Source: Phyllobacterium myrsinacearum (GTDB taxonomy: Bacteria > Pseudomonadota > Alphaproteobacteria > Rhizobiales > Rhizobiaceae). From it: DNA of 64,000 nucleotides. The stretch's first letter is position 1; each line of letters opens with the position of its first letter. Of this stretch, positions 1-8,481 are shown in pieces. The stretch spans positions 456,110-520,109 of the forward strand of contig NZ_JACGXN010000003.1 in NCBI RefSeq assembly GCF_014138285.1. Direction: 5' to 3'. The notes under the pieces are model-generated. The model was not told where the DNA came from and searched no databases. It saw only the letters and a list, made by a program, of their open reading frames with translations. The translations under genes and the position numbers were made by a program.

Positions 1-440
1 TGTGTTCAAGGGTAAACAATGACGCCTCTCACTGAAATTAGGTCAACGGCAAACCCGTTGCCTCGACATTCAATGACCGATGATATCCAAGCTTACCGAT
101 AGCCAAGCATGCGATGATTACATCGAAAATCGTCGCAGGACAATTCGCGGCGTCGTTTGGTGTCCAACCCAACTTGGGGGCGACAAGAACTGTTCCAAAT
201 CATACTGCAAGAGAACATAACCGAAATTGAAGCTAAAACGCCCCAGAATTCACTCATTTCGTCCAATTCATAGCAAAAACCACGCCCACTCAACTCATTG
301 TAATCATTTTCATATCTGACTAGCGTATAATTTGGAACAGTTCTCGCCGCCCCTCAACGGGATGACCACCGCGCGATAGGCTAGGAAAATTGTAATCTTC
401 GTGCTACATATCTCGCCAATCGGTAGTGCGAAGGTTTCAA
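1..440. other. Non-coding 5' stretch of the window
   Basis: No convincing gene. Short open frames lack a ribosome site and any recognisable domain. The only structure I can support is the inverted-repeat element at 176-353, described separately. The first gene starts at 441. Confidence 0.5.
176..353. repeat. MITE-like element with ~28-bp terminal inverted repeats
   Basis: The left end (176-204) begins GGGGGCGACAAGAACTGTTC and continues into CAAATCATA. The right end (326-353), read on the minus strand, begins GGGGCGGCGAGAACTGTTCC and continues AAATTATA. The two match over nearly 28 bp in inverted orientation, 178 bp apart outside to outside. Nothing that looks like an intact transposase lies between them. 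The ends have the form of DNA-transposon termini, so this is probably a miniature or internally deleted element. I see no convincing target duplication. Related ends occur at 12271 and at 19030/20251. Confidence 0.6.
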
Positions 441-776
441 ATGCCTACACCACATAACCCTCCCGCCGCTGTGCGGCGCATCCTGCGCAAGCTCGGTGCA
501 GACATCCACGATGCGCGTCGGCGTCGACGGCTTCCAATGTCTGTCGTCGCAGAGCGCGCCTTCACGTCCCGCTCGACCTTGCAAAAGGTCGAGGCTGGGG
601 ACACCAATGTCAGTATCGGCATTTATGCGGGCGTCCTTCAGGCGCTCGGTCTGCTCGATGGTCTGGGCCAGATCGCCGACATCGGCAACGACCCGGTCGG
701 ACAAGCGCTGGCCAGCGCGGAACTGCCGAAGCATGTCCATCTCAAGCGAACAGCCGGATCATCTAGCGGTGGCTGA
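441..776 (+). CDS. hipB: HipB-like helix-turn-helix antitoxin/regulator
   Basis: A 111-residue Xre/Cro-type DNA-binding protein. Near residues 25-60 it shows an HTH of the form RRRRLPMSVVAERAFTSRST followed by a recognition helix, a usual HipB arrangement. I chose ATG 441 because AAGG lies 7 nt upstream; a GTG at 426 in the same frame is less likely. The gene overlaps the downstream hipA by 44 bp, so the two are translationally coupled. By analogy with known HipBA pairs it should neutralise HipA and repress its own promoter. The C-terminal tail differs from Escherichia coli HipB. Confidence 0.8.
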   Translation: MPTPHNPPAAVRRILRKLGADIHDARRRRRLPMSVVAERAFTSRSTLQKVEAGDTNVSIGIYAGVLQALGLLDGLGQIADIGNDPVGQALASAELPKHVHLKRTAGSSSGG

Positions 777-2016
777 TTTCGAGATACATATCGACCGGGA
801 CGGCCGCACGCGTCCTATCGGCCTGGCGAGGAGCAATCGCGTCCGAGGCACGCAGACTATCCTTTTCGAATATGATGCCGGGTGGCTCGCCGATCCAGAC
901 CGGTTCTCGCTTGAGCCTGCCCTTGCCCTGACCCGCGGTGCCTTCGCCCCTCCTGCCGGACTGACGACTTTCGGCTCCATCGGAGATTCAGCGCCCGACA
1001 CATGGGGGCGCCGTCTTATGCAACGGGCCGAGCGCCGTCTTGCCGAACGTGAAGGCCGCGCCGTTCGCACCCTTGCGGAAAGCGATTACCTGCTCGGCGT
1101 CGCCGACGAGACCCGCCTGGGTGCCCTCAGATTCCGCTGGGCAGGCGAAGAGATGTTCCAGGCTCCTATCCGCGCCGGCGTCCCAGCCCTGATCGAACTC
1201 GGGCGGTTGCTCCAGATCACCGAACGGATCCTCCGGGACGAGGAAACGGACGAGGACCTTCAACTCATCTTTGCCCCCGGCTCTTCCCTCGGCGGTGCCC
1301 GGCCGAAAGCCTCGGTCATCGACCAGCACGGACACCTCTCCATCGCCAAGTTTCCGAAGGAGACGGACGACTACAGCATGGAGACATGGGAGGAGATCGC
1401 GCTGCGGCTGGCCGAGCAGTCCGGCATTACCACGCCGCACCATGAGCTGATCAAGGTCGCTGACAAGGCGGTGATGCTGTCCCGACGCTTCGATCGTTCC
1501 GGCGCAATCCGCATTCCTTTCCTGTCAGCGATGGCGATGATGGGCGCCAGGGACGGTGAGCGCGGCAGCTACCCTGAGATCGTCGACGCTCTTACACAAC
1601 ATGGCGCGCAGGGGAAGACCGACGCCCATGCGCTCTATCGGCGGGTCGTCTTCAACGTGCTGATTTCCAATGTCGATGATCACCTGCGCAACCATGGCTT
1701 CCTTTGGCTCGGCAAGGCGGGATGGTCCCTTTCTCCCGCCTATGACCTGAACCCCGTGCCCACCGATCTCAAGGCGCGTGTGCTGACGACGAACATCGAC
1801 CTCGACGAAGGCACCTGCTCGCTCGACCTGCTTGAGGCGGCTTCGGAGTTCTTCGGCCTCACGCTTCCACAGGCCCGCGCGATCATCAAAGAGGTAGCGA
1901 CCGTTACTGCGACGTGGCGAGAGACCGCCAAGGCGACCGGCGCCCGTTCCGCCGAGATCACCCGGATGGCCAGCGCCTTCGAGCACGATGATCTAAAACG
2001 GGCATTGGCGTTATAA
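733..2016 (+). CDS. hipA: HipA-family serine/threonine kinase toxin
   Basis: A 427-residue HipA. It has the N-terminal HipA_N region (about residues 10-110, with TFGSIGDSAPDTWGRRL), a nucleotide-binding segment ARPKASVIDQHGHLSIAKFP near residue 195, the catalytic loop ISNVDDHLRNHGF near 310, and SPAYDLNP near 333 as the metal-binding motif. HipA kinases phosphorylate translation factors such as glutamyl-tRNA synthetase and cause growth arrest or persistence (family knowledge). The start ATG 733 lies inside hipB; an upstream reading frame to 496 is out of frame with the domain and only noise. All catalytic residues look intact, so the module is probably functional. GC content is visibly higher than in the second hipA at 2628. 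Confidence 0.88.
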   Translation: MSISSEQPDHLAVADFEIHIDRDGRTRPIGLARSNRVRGTQTILFEYDAGWLADPDRFSLEPALALTRGAFAPPAGLTTFGSIGDSAPDTWGRRLMQRAERRLAEREGRAVRTLAESDYLLGVADETRLGALRFRWAGEEMFQAPIRAGVPALIELGRLLQITERILRDEETDEDLQLIFAPGSSLGGARPKASVIDQHGHLSIAKFPKETDDYSMETWEEIALRLAEQSGITTPHHELIKVADKAVMLSRRFDRSGAIRIPFLSAMAMMGARDGERGSYPEIVDALTQHGAQGKTDAHALYRRVVFNVLISNVDDHLRNHGFLWLGKAGWSLSPAYDLNPVPTDLKARVLTTNIDLDEGTCSLDLLEAASEFFGLTLPQARAIIKEVATVTATWRETAKATGARSAEITRMASAFEHDDLKRALAL

Positions 2017-2038
2017 AGGCAGCGACAAGATCGCTGAC

Positions 2039-2321
2039 TCAATTCGCGGATCGGCTGAGAGGGATCGATTCAGATTTGCAAAACTTAGGGTCGGCTATTC
2101 CAAGCTGGTTCGCAGGGGACGAATATCTGCGCGCCTGCACCTTGCCGATACGGGGGTCTTTATCTTCCGACTTCGCTTCGAGGACGATCAGCGGCTTGCC
2201 GTCCTTGTCCAGCAATAGGAAATCGATGAAACCTTTCGGGCTTTTTTCAAAGTCCGCGCCGAGGCTTTCGACGTATTCAGGCTTTAGCTTGACGTTCGGC
2301 TCATCAATGCGGCCAGATTAA
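2039..2321 (-). pseudogene. hsdR: Type I restriction R subunit, N-terminal nuclease domain fragment
   Basis: Read on the minus strand, this stretch encodes IDEPNVKLKPEYVESLGAD, then GFIDFLLLDKDGKPLIVLEA and KSEDKDPRIGKVQARRYSSP. That is the D...ExK nuclease core and the following QAxxY helix of HSDR_N-type domains. No full gene follows: the frame is open for only about 90 codons, has no proper start, and runs into a stop at 2039. It is therefore a truncated relic. It sits exactly between two hipA/hipB modules, which suggests a lost restriction system in the same island. It could instead come from a related helicase-nuclease with the same N-terminal fold. Confidence 0.6.
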
Positions 2322-2331
2322 AATTCAGCCT

Positions 2332-2610
2332 TCATTGCGCCTTTGGAACAAACCCCACACCAAATCCGAACAATCGGCCAATCTTCGCTAAGGTTTCGAG
2401 CGTTGGGTTCGCTGTGCCGGCTTCAATCTCAGCAACCTGGCGCCTGGTAAGCGATAGCGTCCTGGCGAACTCATCTTGAGTCAAACCAAACCCCTTACGG
2501 ATCTCCGCAACCGCTTCGGGCAGCCTTAAATCGCCGTTTCGCGCACGCTCGGCCAGTGTTCGCCGGTTTTCAAGAATCTCTTCTTTCGTGGGTTTCTTCC
2601 AGCGGGCCAT
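2332..2610 (-). CDS. hipB: HipB-like HTH protein, downstream partner of hipA
   Basis: 92 residues. The centre is a canonical Xre HTH (GLTQDEFARTLSLTRRQVAE then IEAGTANPTLETLAKIGRLF, residues 42-82). An N-terminal Lys/Glu-rich extension precedes it and a short hydrophobic C-terminus follows (FGFGVGFVPK). It starts 17 bp after hipA ends on the same strand, so the pair is one operon with the toxin first, the reverse of the classical hipBA order. It probably neutralises the 2628-3950 kinase and may bind the palindromes upstream of that operon. Confidence 0.8.
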   Translation of the reverse strand: MARWKKPTKEEILENRRTLAERARNGDLRLPEAVAEIRKGFGLTQDEFARTLSLTRRQVAEIEAGTANPTLETLAKIGRLFGFGVGFVPKAQ

Positions 2611-2627
2611 TTAGCTGTCCTCCGGCA

Positions 2628-3950
2628 TCACTGGCACGCCGCCAGAACGCTATCCGCGATTTCCATGCAGCGTCCCATTGCACGCTCCAGAATTTCCGGA
2701 GACGCACCCATGTCCTTCCCCTTATCTGGTGCATGCTGCAGGTGTTCGGCGAACGTGCAAAGCGCAAACGCTACAGCTTTCTGCTCTGCAGGATCAGGCA
2801 TCAGCTCAGCGCAAATGCGCTTCCAATCGGGAAGATGATCGCGACCATCGTCACGCATCGTCGCCCATCGGGTAGAGCGAACGATACCCTCTTTGGCGAG
2901 CCGCATTGGTGCGAAATCAAAGAGCGGAGATAGACGAATCATGCCGTTCTGGTGCTTGCTGAGAGCCGAATTTCGGCCGTGATTGTCGGGATTGCCGAGC
3001 GCCAGGTTGGCGATATCGCGTTTAAGGTATTCAACAATGTCCACGAAGGGATCAGCCGAAGACTGGCGCAGAACGTCGATATAGGCCTCATGTGTGCCGA
3101 CATGGCCGAAATCGGCAACGCCGATCGCGGACACGAGGCTTTCCTGGCCCAGCCGGACGGCTCCGCCGCCTTCGCTCTTCTTCCGGTCGAAGCGGGGAAT
3201 GATCAGGACGCCTTCGGCATAGGTCGACGGTTCGCTGACCTTCAGACCGATCTCTTGAGCGATCCGCGAATAGAGGGCTTCGCCTTCGAGAATCAGGCGG
3301 TCCACGGGCTCATTGCTGCGTACCAGCTTGACGATGACGTGGCGCACAGCCTCATCGTCGGTCACGAAGCTGTCAGGATAATAGAGCCCGTCATTCGCCT
3401 GGGTCATAGAGACCTTCGGCCATTCTCCTTGCAGGCCGCCGGAGCCGGAGGCAAGCATTCCAAAGCGATCGGCGACTTCCATGAAGCGATCCGACCGCTC
3501 AAGGATTTCCGCTTCTGTAACCCCTTGGCGCTGTACACCACGCAGCCGTTCCGTTTCGGCCTCTTCCGCTTCTTTGATCCGGATATTGCCTATGCCGCCC
3601 GTCGCCGATCGCAGAAGCAGCGGGAGATCGGAAGCGCGAGAGCCTTCAGCGAGCCCGAGGTGGTCGGCAAGCTTTCGCCTTGCATGTCCCTGGGGCATAA
3701 GATCCAAGAGGAACGGAGGCCAGTTGCGGCTATATCGATTTTCGAGATCAACGGGATAACGGACTGACAAGGCGCGATGGTCGCGGACCGTCTTTCCGGC
3801 CGCAAACTCCGCCGATGCCACAGTGACGAAATAGTCGAGATCGTAATCGGTGATGGACGCGCCCTGGAAGCCGGCCACGTCGTCCTTGAGTTCTAGCGTC
3901 GCGGCGTGATGCCACTCACCATTAAAATGGATTTGGAGCGTGAGGCGCAT
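2628..3950 (-). CDS. hipA: HipA-family kinase toxin, second copy
   Basis: 440 residues with the HipA fold: an N-terminal domain with RNWPPFLLDLMPQGHARRKL near 75-95, a Gly-rich loop ASGSGGLQGEWPKVSMT near 165-180, and a catalytic loop NLALGNPDNHGRNSAL near 320 followed by LSPLFDFAPM. The protein differs strongly from the hipA at 733, so the two modules were acquired independently. It is the first gene of its operon, starting at ATG 3950. A 10-bp perfect inverted repeat covers that start codon and a second palindrome lies just upstream, a likely autoregulatory region. Confidence 0.85.
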   Translation of the reverse strand: MRLTLQIHFNGEWHHAATLELKDDVAGFQGASITDYDLDYFVTVASAEFAAGKTVRDHRALSVRYPVDLENRYSRNWPPFLLDLMPQGHARRKLADHLGLAEGSRASDLPLLLRSATGGIGNIRIKEAEEAETERLRGVQRQGVTEAEILERSDRFMEVADRFGMLASGSGGLQGEWPKVSMTQANDGLYYPDSFVTDDEAVRHVIVKLVRSNEPVDRLILEGEALYSRIAQEIGLKVSEPSTYAEGVLIIPRFDRKKSEGGGAVRLGQESLVSAIGVADFGHVGTHEAYIDVLRQSSADPFVDIVEYLKRDIANLALGNPDNHGRNSALSKHQNGMIRLSPLFDFAPMRLAKEGIVRSTRWATMRDDGRDHLPDWKRICAELMPDPAEQKAVAFALCTFAEHLQHAPDKGKDMGASPEILERAMGRCMEIADSVLAACQ

Positions 3951-4022
3951 TAATTGACCCTTTTAATGGATCAATTAATGCATTTTTTTAAGTTATTCAA
4001 CCCATCAAAGTGGGTTGAATAA
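3948..4022 (-). promoter_or_regulatory. Two palindromes upstream of the hipA operon (candidate operators)
   Basis: CATTAATTGA at 3948-3957 is repeated exactly in inverse as TCAATTAATG at 3971-3980. A second perfect inverted repeat, TTATTCAACCCA at 3993-4004 and TGGGTTGAATAA at 4011-4022, has a 6-nt spacer. Both lie immediately upstream of the minus-strand hipA, and the first overlaps its start codon. HipB-type proteins bind spaced palindromes to repress their operons, so these are the natural operator candidates. Neither is followed by a T-run, so a terminator is less likely. Confidence 0.6.
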
Positions 4023-4059
4023 TTTTCGTCAGAATCGCCAGCTACCGAAACGGCGGAGT

Positions 4060-4585
4060 GTCGCACTGCGCTTTACCATGAGACAGCATTTGAGGTCTTT
4101 TGACGTCATTTCAACACGTTAGCGTTGTAGTTAAAATGAGATGCTCTAGTTAAACTGAGATTTTTAGACTCGTAGTGTACTTAAATTGTGATTTCTGTTC
4201 TATCATATTCCCATTCACGCGGCGACCCGTCGATAAAGTTGAATTATCCATTTAATGTTTAAGTTCAGAGGTTTAACACAGATGAACCAGTCTCCATTTT
4301 GCAGCAGATCTGAGATTCTTGACCGATAAGTCTGATGTTTAACTACAACAACGTTGATCCAATGCCGCATTCTTACGGTTAAGTACAATGCGACACCCGG
4401 ATCTCTTTGCAATCAACGAGAAGGTGACACCAGAGACGTTTCTACTTTGCAGAAACAGGACACTTTAACTTTGAGGCGCCACAACGTGTTCACAGTACGG
4501 ATTTTCATGGAACCGGCCGGCCCTCTCCCCAATCGACGCCATCCCGATTGCTCTAGATGAAGCCATATGAATACGTTCGGCGAGT
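4060..4585. repeat. Non-coding stretch with a tandem-like degenerate repeat, possible IS end
   Basis: No gene is supported. Three related blocks stand in the same orientation: TAGTTAAAATGAGATG at 4128, TAGTTAAACTGAGATTT at 4147 and GTACTTAAATTGTGATTT near 4177. Similar short blocks recur further right, such as GTTTAACTAC near 4337 and GGTTAAGTACAATG near 4378. Multiple short transposase-binding repeats of this kind are typical of IS21-like element ends. I therefore read the region as the debris of one, without a recognisable transposase. Confidence 0.35.
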
Positions 4586-5476
4586 TTAAATACTGTTCGC
4601 CCGCGAGCCACCTGCCAACTTTCTGTAGCTGGACGGTGTCAGGCCGCATTCCCGTTTAAAATGCCGGTTAAAGTTGGATATATTCTTGTAACCGACGTTG
4701 AAACAGATCGACGTGATCGGCTCACTTTGCTCATTGATCATGTTGCAGGCCCTGCCAATACGCAGTTTGTGAACATAATCGATAAAATTTTTGCCCGTGG
4801 TTTTCTTGAAATAACGTGAAAAGGTTGACGGTGTCATTTCTGCGAGATCTGCCGCAATCGACATTCGCACATCGTCATTGATATTGCCGAGAATATAGGC
4901 TGTGACGCGCTGCATGATGGCAGCGCTGCTGGCATCGAGATTGGGGGCATAATCATGGCTGGAGAGAACGATTTTCTCGTCAGTTTCGGCCATCAGCGAG
5001 ATCAGTTCGAAGAAGAGTGCCAAGCGCTGCAAACCCTGCACTTCACCTATCCGCCGCATCAGATCAATGCCCTGCTCTTCGGCACTGCCGTAAAACTGCA
5101 AGCCCCGTAAAGCCTGCTCCAGAAGCAAGCGTGGGGCAGCCATCTCAGGCATGATGCCTGCTGCCTGTGCAAAGATTTGCGGATCGAACTGCAGGACGAT
5201 ATCGCGCCCAGACAGGATTTCATTGCCGAAATTTGTACTAACCCATTCGTGTGGAAGATTGGAACCGACAAGGCACAGATTGCCGGGCTGGAAATCACCG
5301 ATATAGTCGCCGACAAATGCCGTCCCGCTTGATTGCGTGATGAGGTGGATTTCATATTCCGGATGATAGTTCCAACAGGCAAGCCGATAGGGATAATCAT
5401 GCGTAAACCAGCGGAATGATTGTCCAGGATCACAAAGGATGTGTTCCAGCTCAGCACTTTTTGCAGCTCCGATCAC
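4586..5476 (-). CDS. AraC-family transcriptional regulator
   Basis: 296 residues. The N-terminal half looks like a cupin ligand-binding domain (YHPEYEIHLITQSSGTAFVG near 38-57). The C-terminal 100 residues are a double HTH of AraC/XylS type: SIAADLAEMTPSTFSRYFKK, then ITSICFNVGYKNISNFNRHF with the family's PSSYRK ending. It lies 25 bp downstream of the ABC ATPase on the same strand, at the end of the polyol transport operon. It most likely controls that operon in response to its sugar or sugar alcohol (inference from context). Confidence 0.85.
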   Translation of the reverse strand: MIGAAKSAELEHILCDPGQSFRWFTHDYPYRLACWNYHPEYEIHLITQSSGTAFVGDYIGDFQPGNLCLVGSNLPHEWVSTNFGNEILSGRDIVLQFDPQIFAQAAGIMPEMAAPRLLLEQALRGLQFYGSAEEQGIDLMRRIGEVQGLQRLALFFELISLMAETDEKIVLSSHDYAPNLDASSAAIMQRVTAYILGNINDDVRMSIAADLAEMTPSTFSRYFKKTTGKNFIDYVHKLRIGRACNMINEQSEPITSICFNVGYKNISNFNRHFKRECGLTPSSYRKLAGGSRANSI

Positions 5477-5501
5477 ACCCGCTTCTCCCTCATCTGACCT
5501 A

Positions 5502-6596
5502 TTAGGACGGCTTGCAGATCAATGACAGCTCGCTCTCCCGGTCAAAGATATGAATATGCTTTTCATTGACCGTCAACCGGCAAGACTGCTTGATTTGCGG
5601 AGACGTACCGGCATCCAGCAGCGCACCGATTTCCACTGTCCCGAGAGCAAAATTGACCAGCGTCTCATTCCCCAGATACTCGATGAGATCGACGACACCT
5701 GCAATGATATTGTTATCGCGGTTTTCGCCAGCAGGTTCGAGATGTGCTGGCCGGATACCCACAGTGACAGTTTGTCCGGCCTGCAGATCGTACCGGACCT
5801 TTTGCACGACCAGCCGCGTTTCGCCACTCGTCAGAACGAAATTCCCGCCCTGCGATGAAACAACCATATCGATGAAATTCATCGAGGGCGTCCCAATGAA
5901 ACTGGCAACAAATTTGGTGCGCGGATTCTCATAGATTTCCTTCGGGGTACCGAGTTGTTCGATGCGCCCGTCTTTCAGAAGCACGATACGGTCCGCCAGC
6001 GTCATCGCCTCCAGCTGATCATGCGTTACGTAGACAGTCGTCGTCTTCAGGGATTGATGCAAACGGGCAATTTCCACACGCATATGGTTGCGCAACTTGG
6101 CATCAAGATTGGACAGCGGTTCGTCGAACAGAAAAACTGCAGGTGTCTTGATCATGGCGCGGGCGATAGCCACCCGTTGCTGCTGACCACCCGACAGGGC
6201 TGCGGGTTTGCGCTCGAGATAAGTTTCGAGACCAAGCATTGAAGCGACGTCCCTCACCCGGCGGGCGATTTCCGCTTTGGCAACCTTCAGACGTTTAAGA
6301 CCAAACGCAATATTGTCGAAAACAGTCATATGCGGATAAAGCGCGTAGTTCTGAAACACCATGGCGATGTCGCGATCACGCGGCGGCAGATCATTCACAA
6401 CCTTGCCGGCGATGGTCAACTCACCGTCGGAAATTTCCTCCAATCCGGCCAGCATGCGCAGGATGGTGGATTTTCCGCAACCGGAAGGCCCGAGGAATAC
6501 CACGAACTCGTTTTCCCGTACCGAAAGATCAAATTTGTGCACGACCTGATGATTGCCGTAGCGCTTGGTTATTTCCTTGCAAACGATCGCAGCCAT
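5502..6596 (-). CDS. Sugar ABC transporter ATPase, UgpC/MalK/SmoK type
   Basis: 364 residues. Walker A GPSGCGKST is at 36-44, the signature LSGGQQQR at 134-141, Walker B VFLFDEP at 154-160, and a C-terminal TOBE-like regulatory region spans about 235-355. This architecture is that of CUT1-family importers for di/oligosaccharides and polyols. Its start overlaps the stop of the dehydrogenase gene by one base (TGATG), so the two are coupled. It energises the two permeases encoded upstream. Confidence 0.9.
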   Translation of the reverse strand: MAAIVCKEITKRYGNHQVVHKFDLSVRENEFVVFLGPSGCGKSTILRMLAGLEEISDGELTIAGKVVNDLPPRDRDIAMVFQNYALYPHMTVFDNIAFGLKRLKVAKAEIARRVRDVASMLGLETYLERKPAALSGGQQQRVAIARAMIKTPAVFLFDEPLSNLDAKLRNHMRVEIARLHQSLKTTTVYVTHDQLEAMTLADRIVLLKDGRIEQLGTPKEIYENPRTKFVASFIGTPSMNFIDMVVSSQGGNFVLTSGETRLVVQKVRYDLQAGQTVTVGIRPAHLEPAGENRDNNIIAGVVDLIEYLGNETLVNFALGTVEIGALLDAGTSPQIKQSCRLTVNEKHIHIFDRESELSLICKPS

Positions 6597-7642
6597 CAGC
6601 GTGCATCCTTCCCGAGACGTATCTGCAGTTTTATGTCGCGCGGACGTCCTTCTGCCGCCCGTTCGAATGCTTGCACGCTGTCCCCGAATGCGTAGGTTTC
6701 GGTGATGAGCGGCTTCAGATCCACTTTGCCTGAGGCGACGAGCGCCAGCGCGCGATCATAGACATTGGCATAGCGGAACACGGTCTCGATACGCACTTCT
6801 CTCAATTGCGCCGATACAATATCAAGGCTAACCGGTTCCACCGGCATGCCGACAAAAACTGCCGTTCCTCCCGGGCGAATGAACTCAAAAATACCGTTGA
6901 ATGCACTCGGGTGGCCGCTTGCCTCAAAGACGATATCGACGCCCCACTTGTCCGTACAGAGGCCAACAAAGGCACCCAGATCGTCCTCACGGCTGTTGAT
7001 TGCAACAATACCGTCGTAGGAGGCAGCAATTGCCAGCTTTTGGTCCTGGATATCGGAAATGATGACGGTGCTACATCCGCCTGCAAGAGCGGCGAGCGCA
7101 ACCATGATGCCGATTGGCCCTGCACCGATGACCAGGGCAACATCCCCGGGCGTCACCCGCGCTTTGGTCACCGCCTGCATGCCAACGGCAAAAGGCTCGA
7201 TCATCGCACCTTCGGCGAAGCTGACATTATCCGGCAGTTTGAACGTCAGATTGGCGGGGTGAATAACGAGTGGCGTGAGGCAGCCATGCACGGGCGGCGT
7301 GGCCCAGAACACCACCTCCGGATCAAGGTTGTACAGGCCGAGCCGTGTCGCCCGCGACTTGTCATTGGCTATTCCAGGTTCCACGCACACCCGGTCACCC
7401 GGCTTGAGATGACGTACATTCGTGCCGGTTTCCACGACAACACCGGATGCTTCATGCCCCAGCACCATCGGCTGTTCCACCACGTAGGGTCCGATACGGC
7501 CGTGAGTGTAATAATGCACATCGCTTCCACAAATACCAACGGTTTCAATGGCAATCTTCACATCATCCGGCCTCAGATCGAGCGGAAGTTCGATATCGCG
7601 CAGCGATAAATGACGGGTCTTTTCCAGAACAAGAGCCTTCAT
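6596..7642 (-). CDS. Zinc-type polyol dehydrogenase (sorbitol/xylitol dehydrogenase-like)
   Basis: 348 residues of the medium-chain dehydrogenase family. It shows [17 protein letters not shown] (catalytic Cys 38), GHEASG (His 63, Glu 64) and the NAD-binding [28 protein letters not shown] is characteristic of sorbitol and xylitol dehydrogenases, which oxidise polyols to ketoses with NAD. The loop that usually carries four Cys for structural zinc (about residues 88-110) has no Cys here, so that site appears lost. I chose ATG 7642 because AAGGGGC precedes it and the family N-terminus starts there; a longer frame to 7753 would overlap the permease. It lies inside the polyol ABC operon. Confidence 0.88.
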   Translation of the reverse strand: MKALVLEKTRHLSLRDIELPLDLRPDDVKIAIETVGICGSDVHYYTHGRIGPYVVEQPMVLGHEASGVVVETGTNVRHLKPGDRVCVEPGIANDKSRATRLGLYNLDPEVVFWATPPVHGCLTPLVIHPANLTFKLPDNVSFAEGAMIEPFAVGMQAVTKARVTPGDVALVIGAGPIGIMVALAALAGGCSTVIISDIQDQKLAIAASYDGIVAINSREDDLGAFVGLCTDKWGVDIVFEASGHPSAFNGIFEFIRPGGTAVFVGMPVEPVSLDIVSAQLREVRIETVFRYANVYDRALALVASGKVDLKPLITETYAFGDSVQAFERAAEGRPRDIKLQIRLGKDAR

Positions 7643-7647
7643 GCCCC

Positions 7648-8481
7648 TTAGTCCTTTTTCTTGAGTGCTGAATTGATGAACCCGCTCATGACGCCAACAA
7701 AAATCAGGGGTGGCAAGGAGAGGACAATGACCGAAGCATTGAGAATGCCCCATGGCACATTGCGTCCAAGCAGGGTGAATTCCGAAGCAATGATCGGCAG
7801 GGTCTTGGCATCGGATGTGGTGAGCATCAGCGCGATGAGAAATTCATTCCATACCAGAATGAAGCTGAAGATCACTGCACCGATCAACGACTTTGCGGCC
7901 ACGGGAAGAGCTACTTTGAAGAATACGGCATAGGGACCGTAGCCATCGACAATTGCTGCTTCTTCGATCTCCCTTGGCACCCGGCTGAAAGCCGGAATGG
8001 AAAGCCAGATGATCGTTGACATGGTGAGAAGCGTATAGGTGATAATCAATGCTGTTCGGGTGTCGTAAAGTCCCAAATCCAGCCAGATGGCGATAAGCGG
8101 TATTGCAACCGCCACAGGCGGCAGGAAACGCAGTGACAGGACAAAGAACTGGATGTCGTCTGAAAAGCGGTTGGGATAACGCGCAACCGCATAGGCCGCA
8201 GGAATGCCAAGCGCTGCCCCGATCAAGACTGACGAGCCCGCAATGACAATCGAATTGATCAGCCCGTGCTGGACGTTTTCACGTCCCAACACATAGATGT
8301 AATTATCGAGCGTTGGTGTGAAGAAAAACTTGGGCGTCGTCGAAACAATATCGACCAACTGCTTGAACGAGTTCAGGAATACCCAGAAAATCGGGAAAAC
8401 GGCGATGATAACGAGGCCGGCGAGCACGAGCTTCGATACCGGTGATTTTGACTTTACTGCCATTTGCGCACCCATTTCCAC
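7648..8481 (-). CDS. ABC transporter permease, MalG-like
   Basis: About 277 residues with six hydrophobic segments. The EAA-type cytoplasmic loop [20 protein letters not shown] near residue 175 is the contact site for the ATPase. It belongs to the second CUT1 permease class. ATG 8481 overlaps the previous permease by 28 bp; ATG 8463 (MAVKSK) would reduce that to 10 bp and is equally plausible. It forms the inner-membrane channel with the 8454-9347 product. Confidence 0.88.
   Translation of the reverse strand: MEMGAQMAVKSKSPVSKLVLAGLVIIAVFPIFWVFLNSFKQLVDIVSTTPKFFFTPTLDNYIYVLGRENVQHGLINSIVIAGSSVLIGAALGIPAAYAVARYPNRFSDDIQFFVLSLRFLPPVAVAIPLIAIWLDLGLYDTRTALIITYTLLTMSTIIWLSIPAFSRVPREIEEAAIVDGYGPYAVFFKVALPVAAKSLIGAVIFSFILVWNEFLIALMLTTSDAKTLPIIASEFTLLGRNVPWGILNASVIVLSLPPLIFVGVMSGFINSALKKKD

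Noticed and set aside
496..732. Longer hipA beginning at 496
   Set aside because: The N-terminal extension overlaps hipB in another frame and has no HipA similarity; ATG 733 starts just before the domain.
2952..3767. 271-residue frame on the plus strand
   Set aside because: Antisense shadow of the hipA gene at 2628-3950, which has clear motifs.
6806..7609. 267-residue frame on the plus strand
   Set aside because: Opposite the polyol dehydrogenase, which has catalytic motifs; His/Arg-rich shadow.
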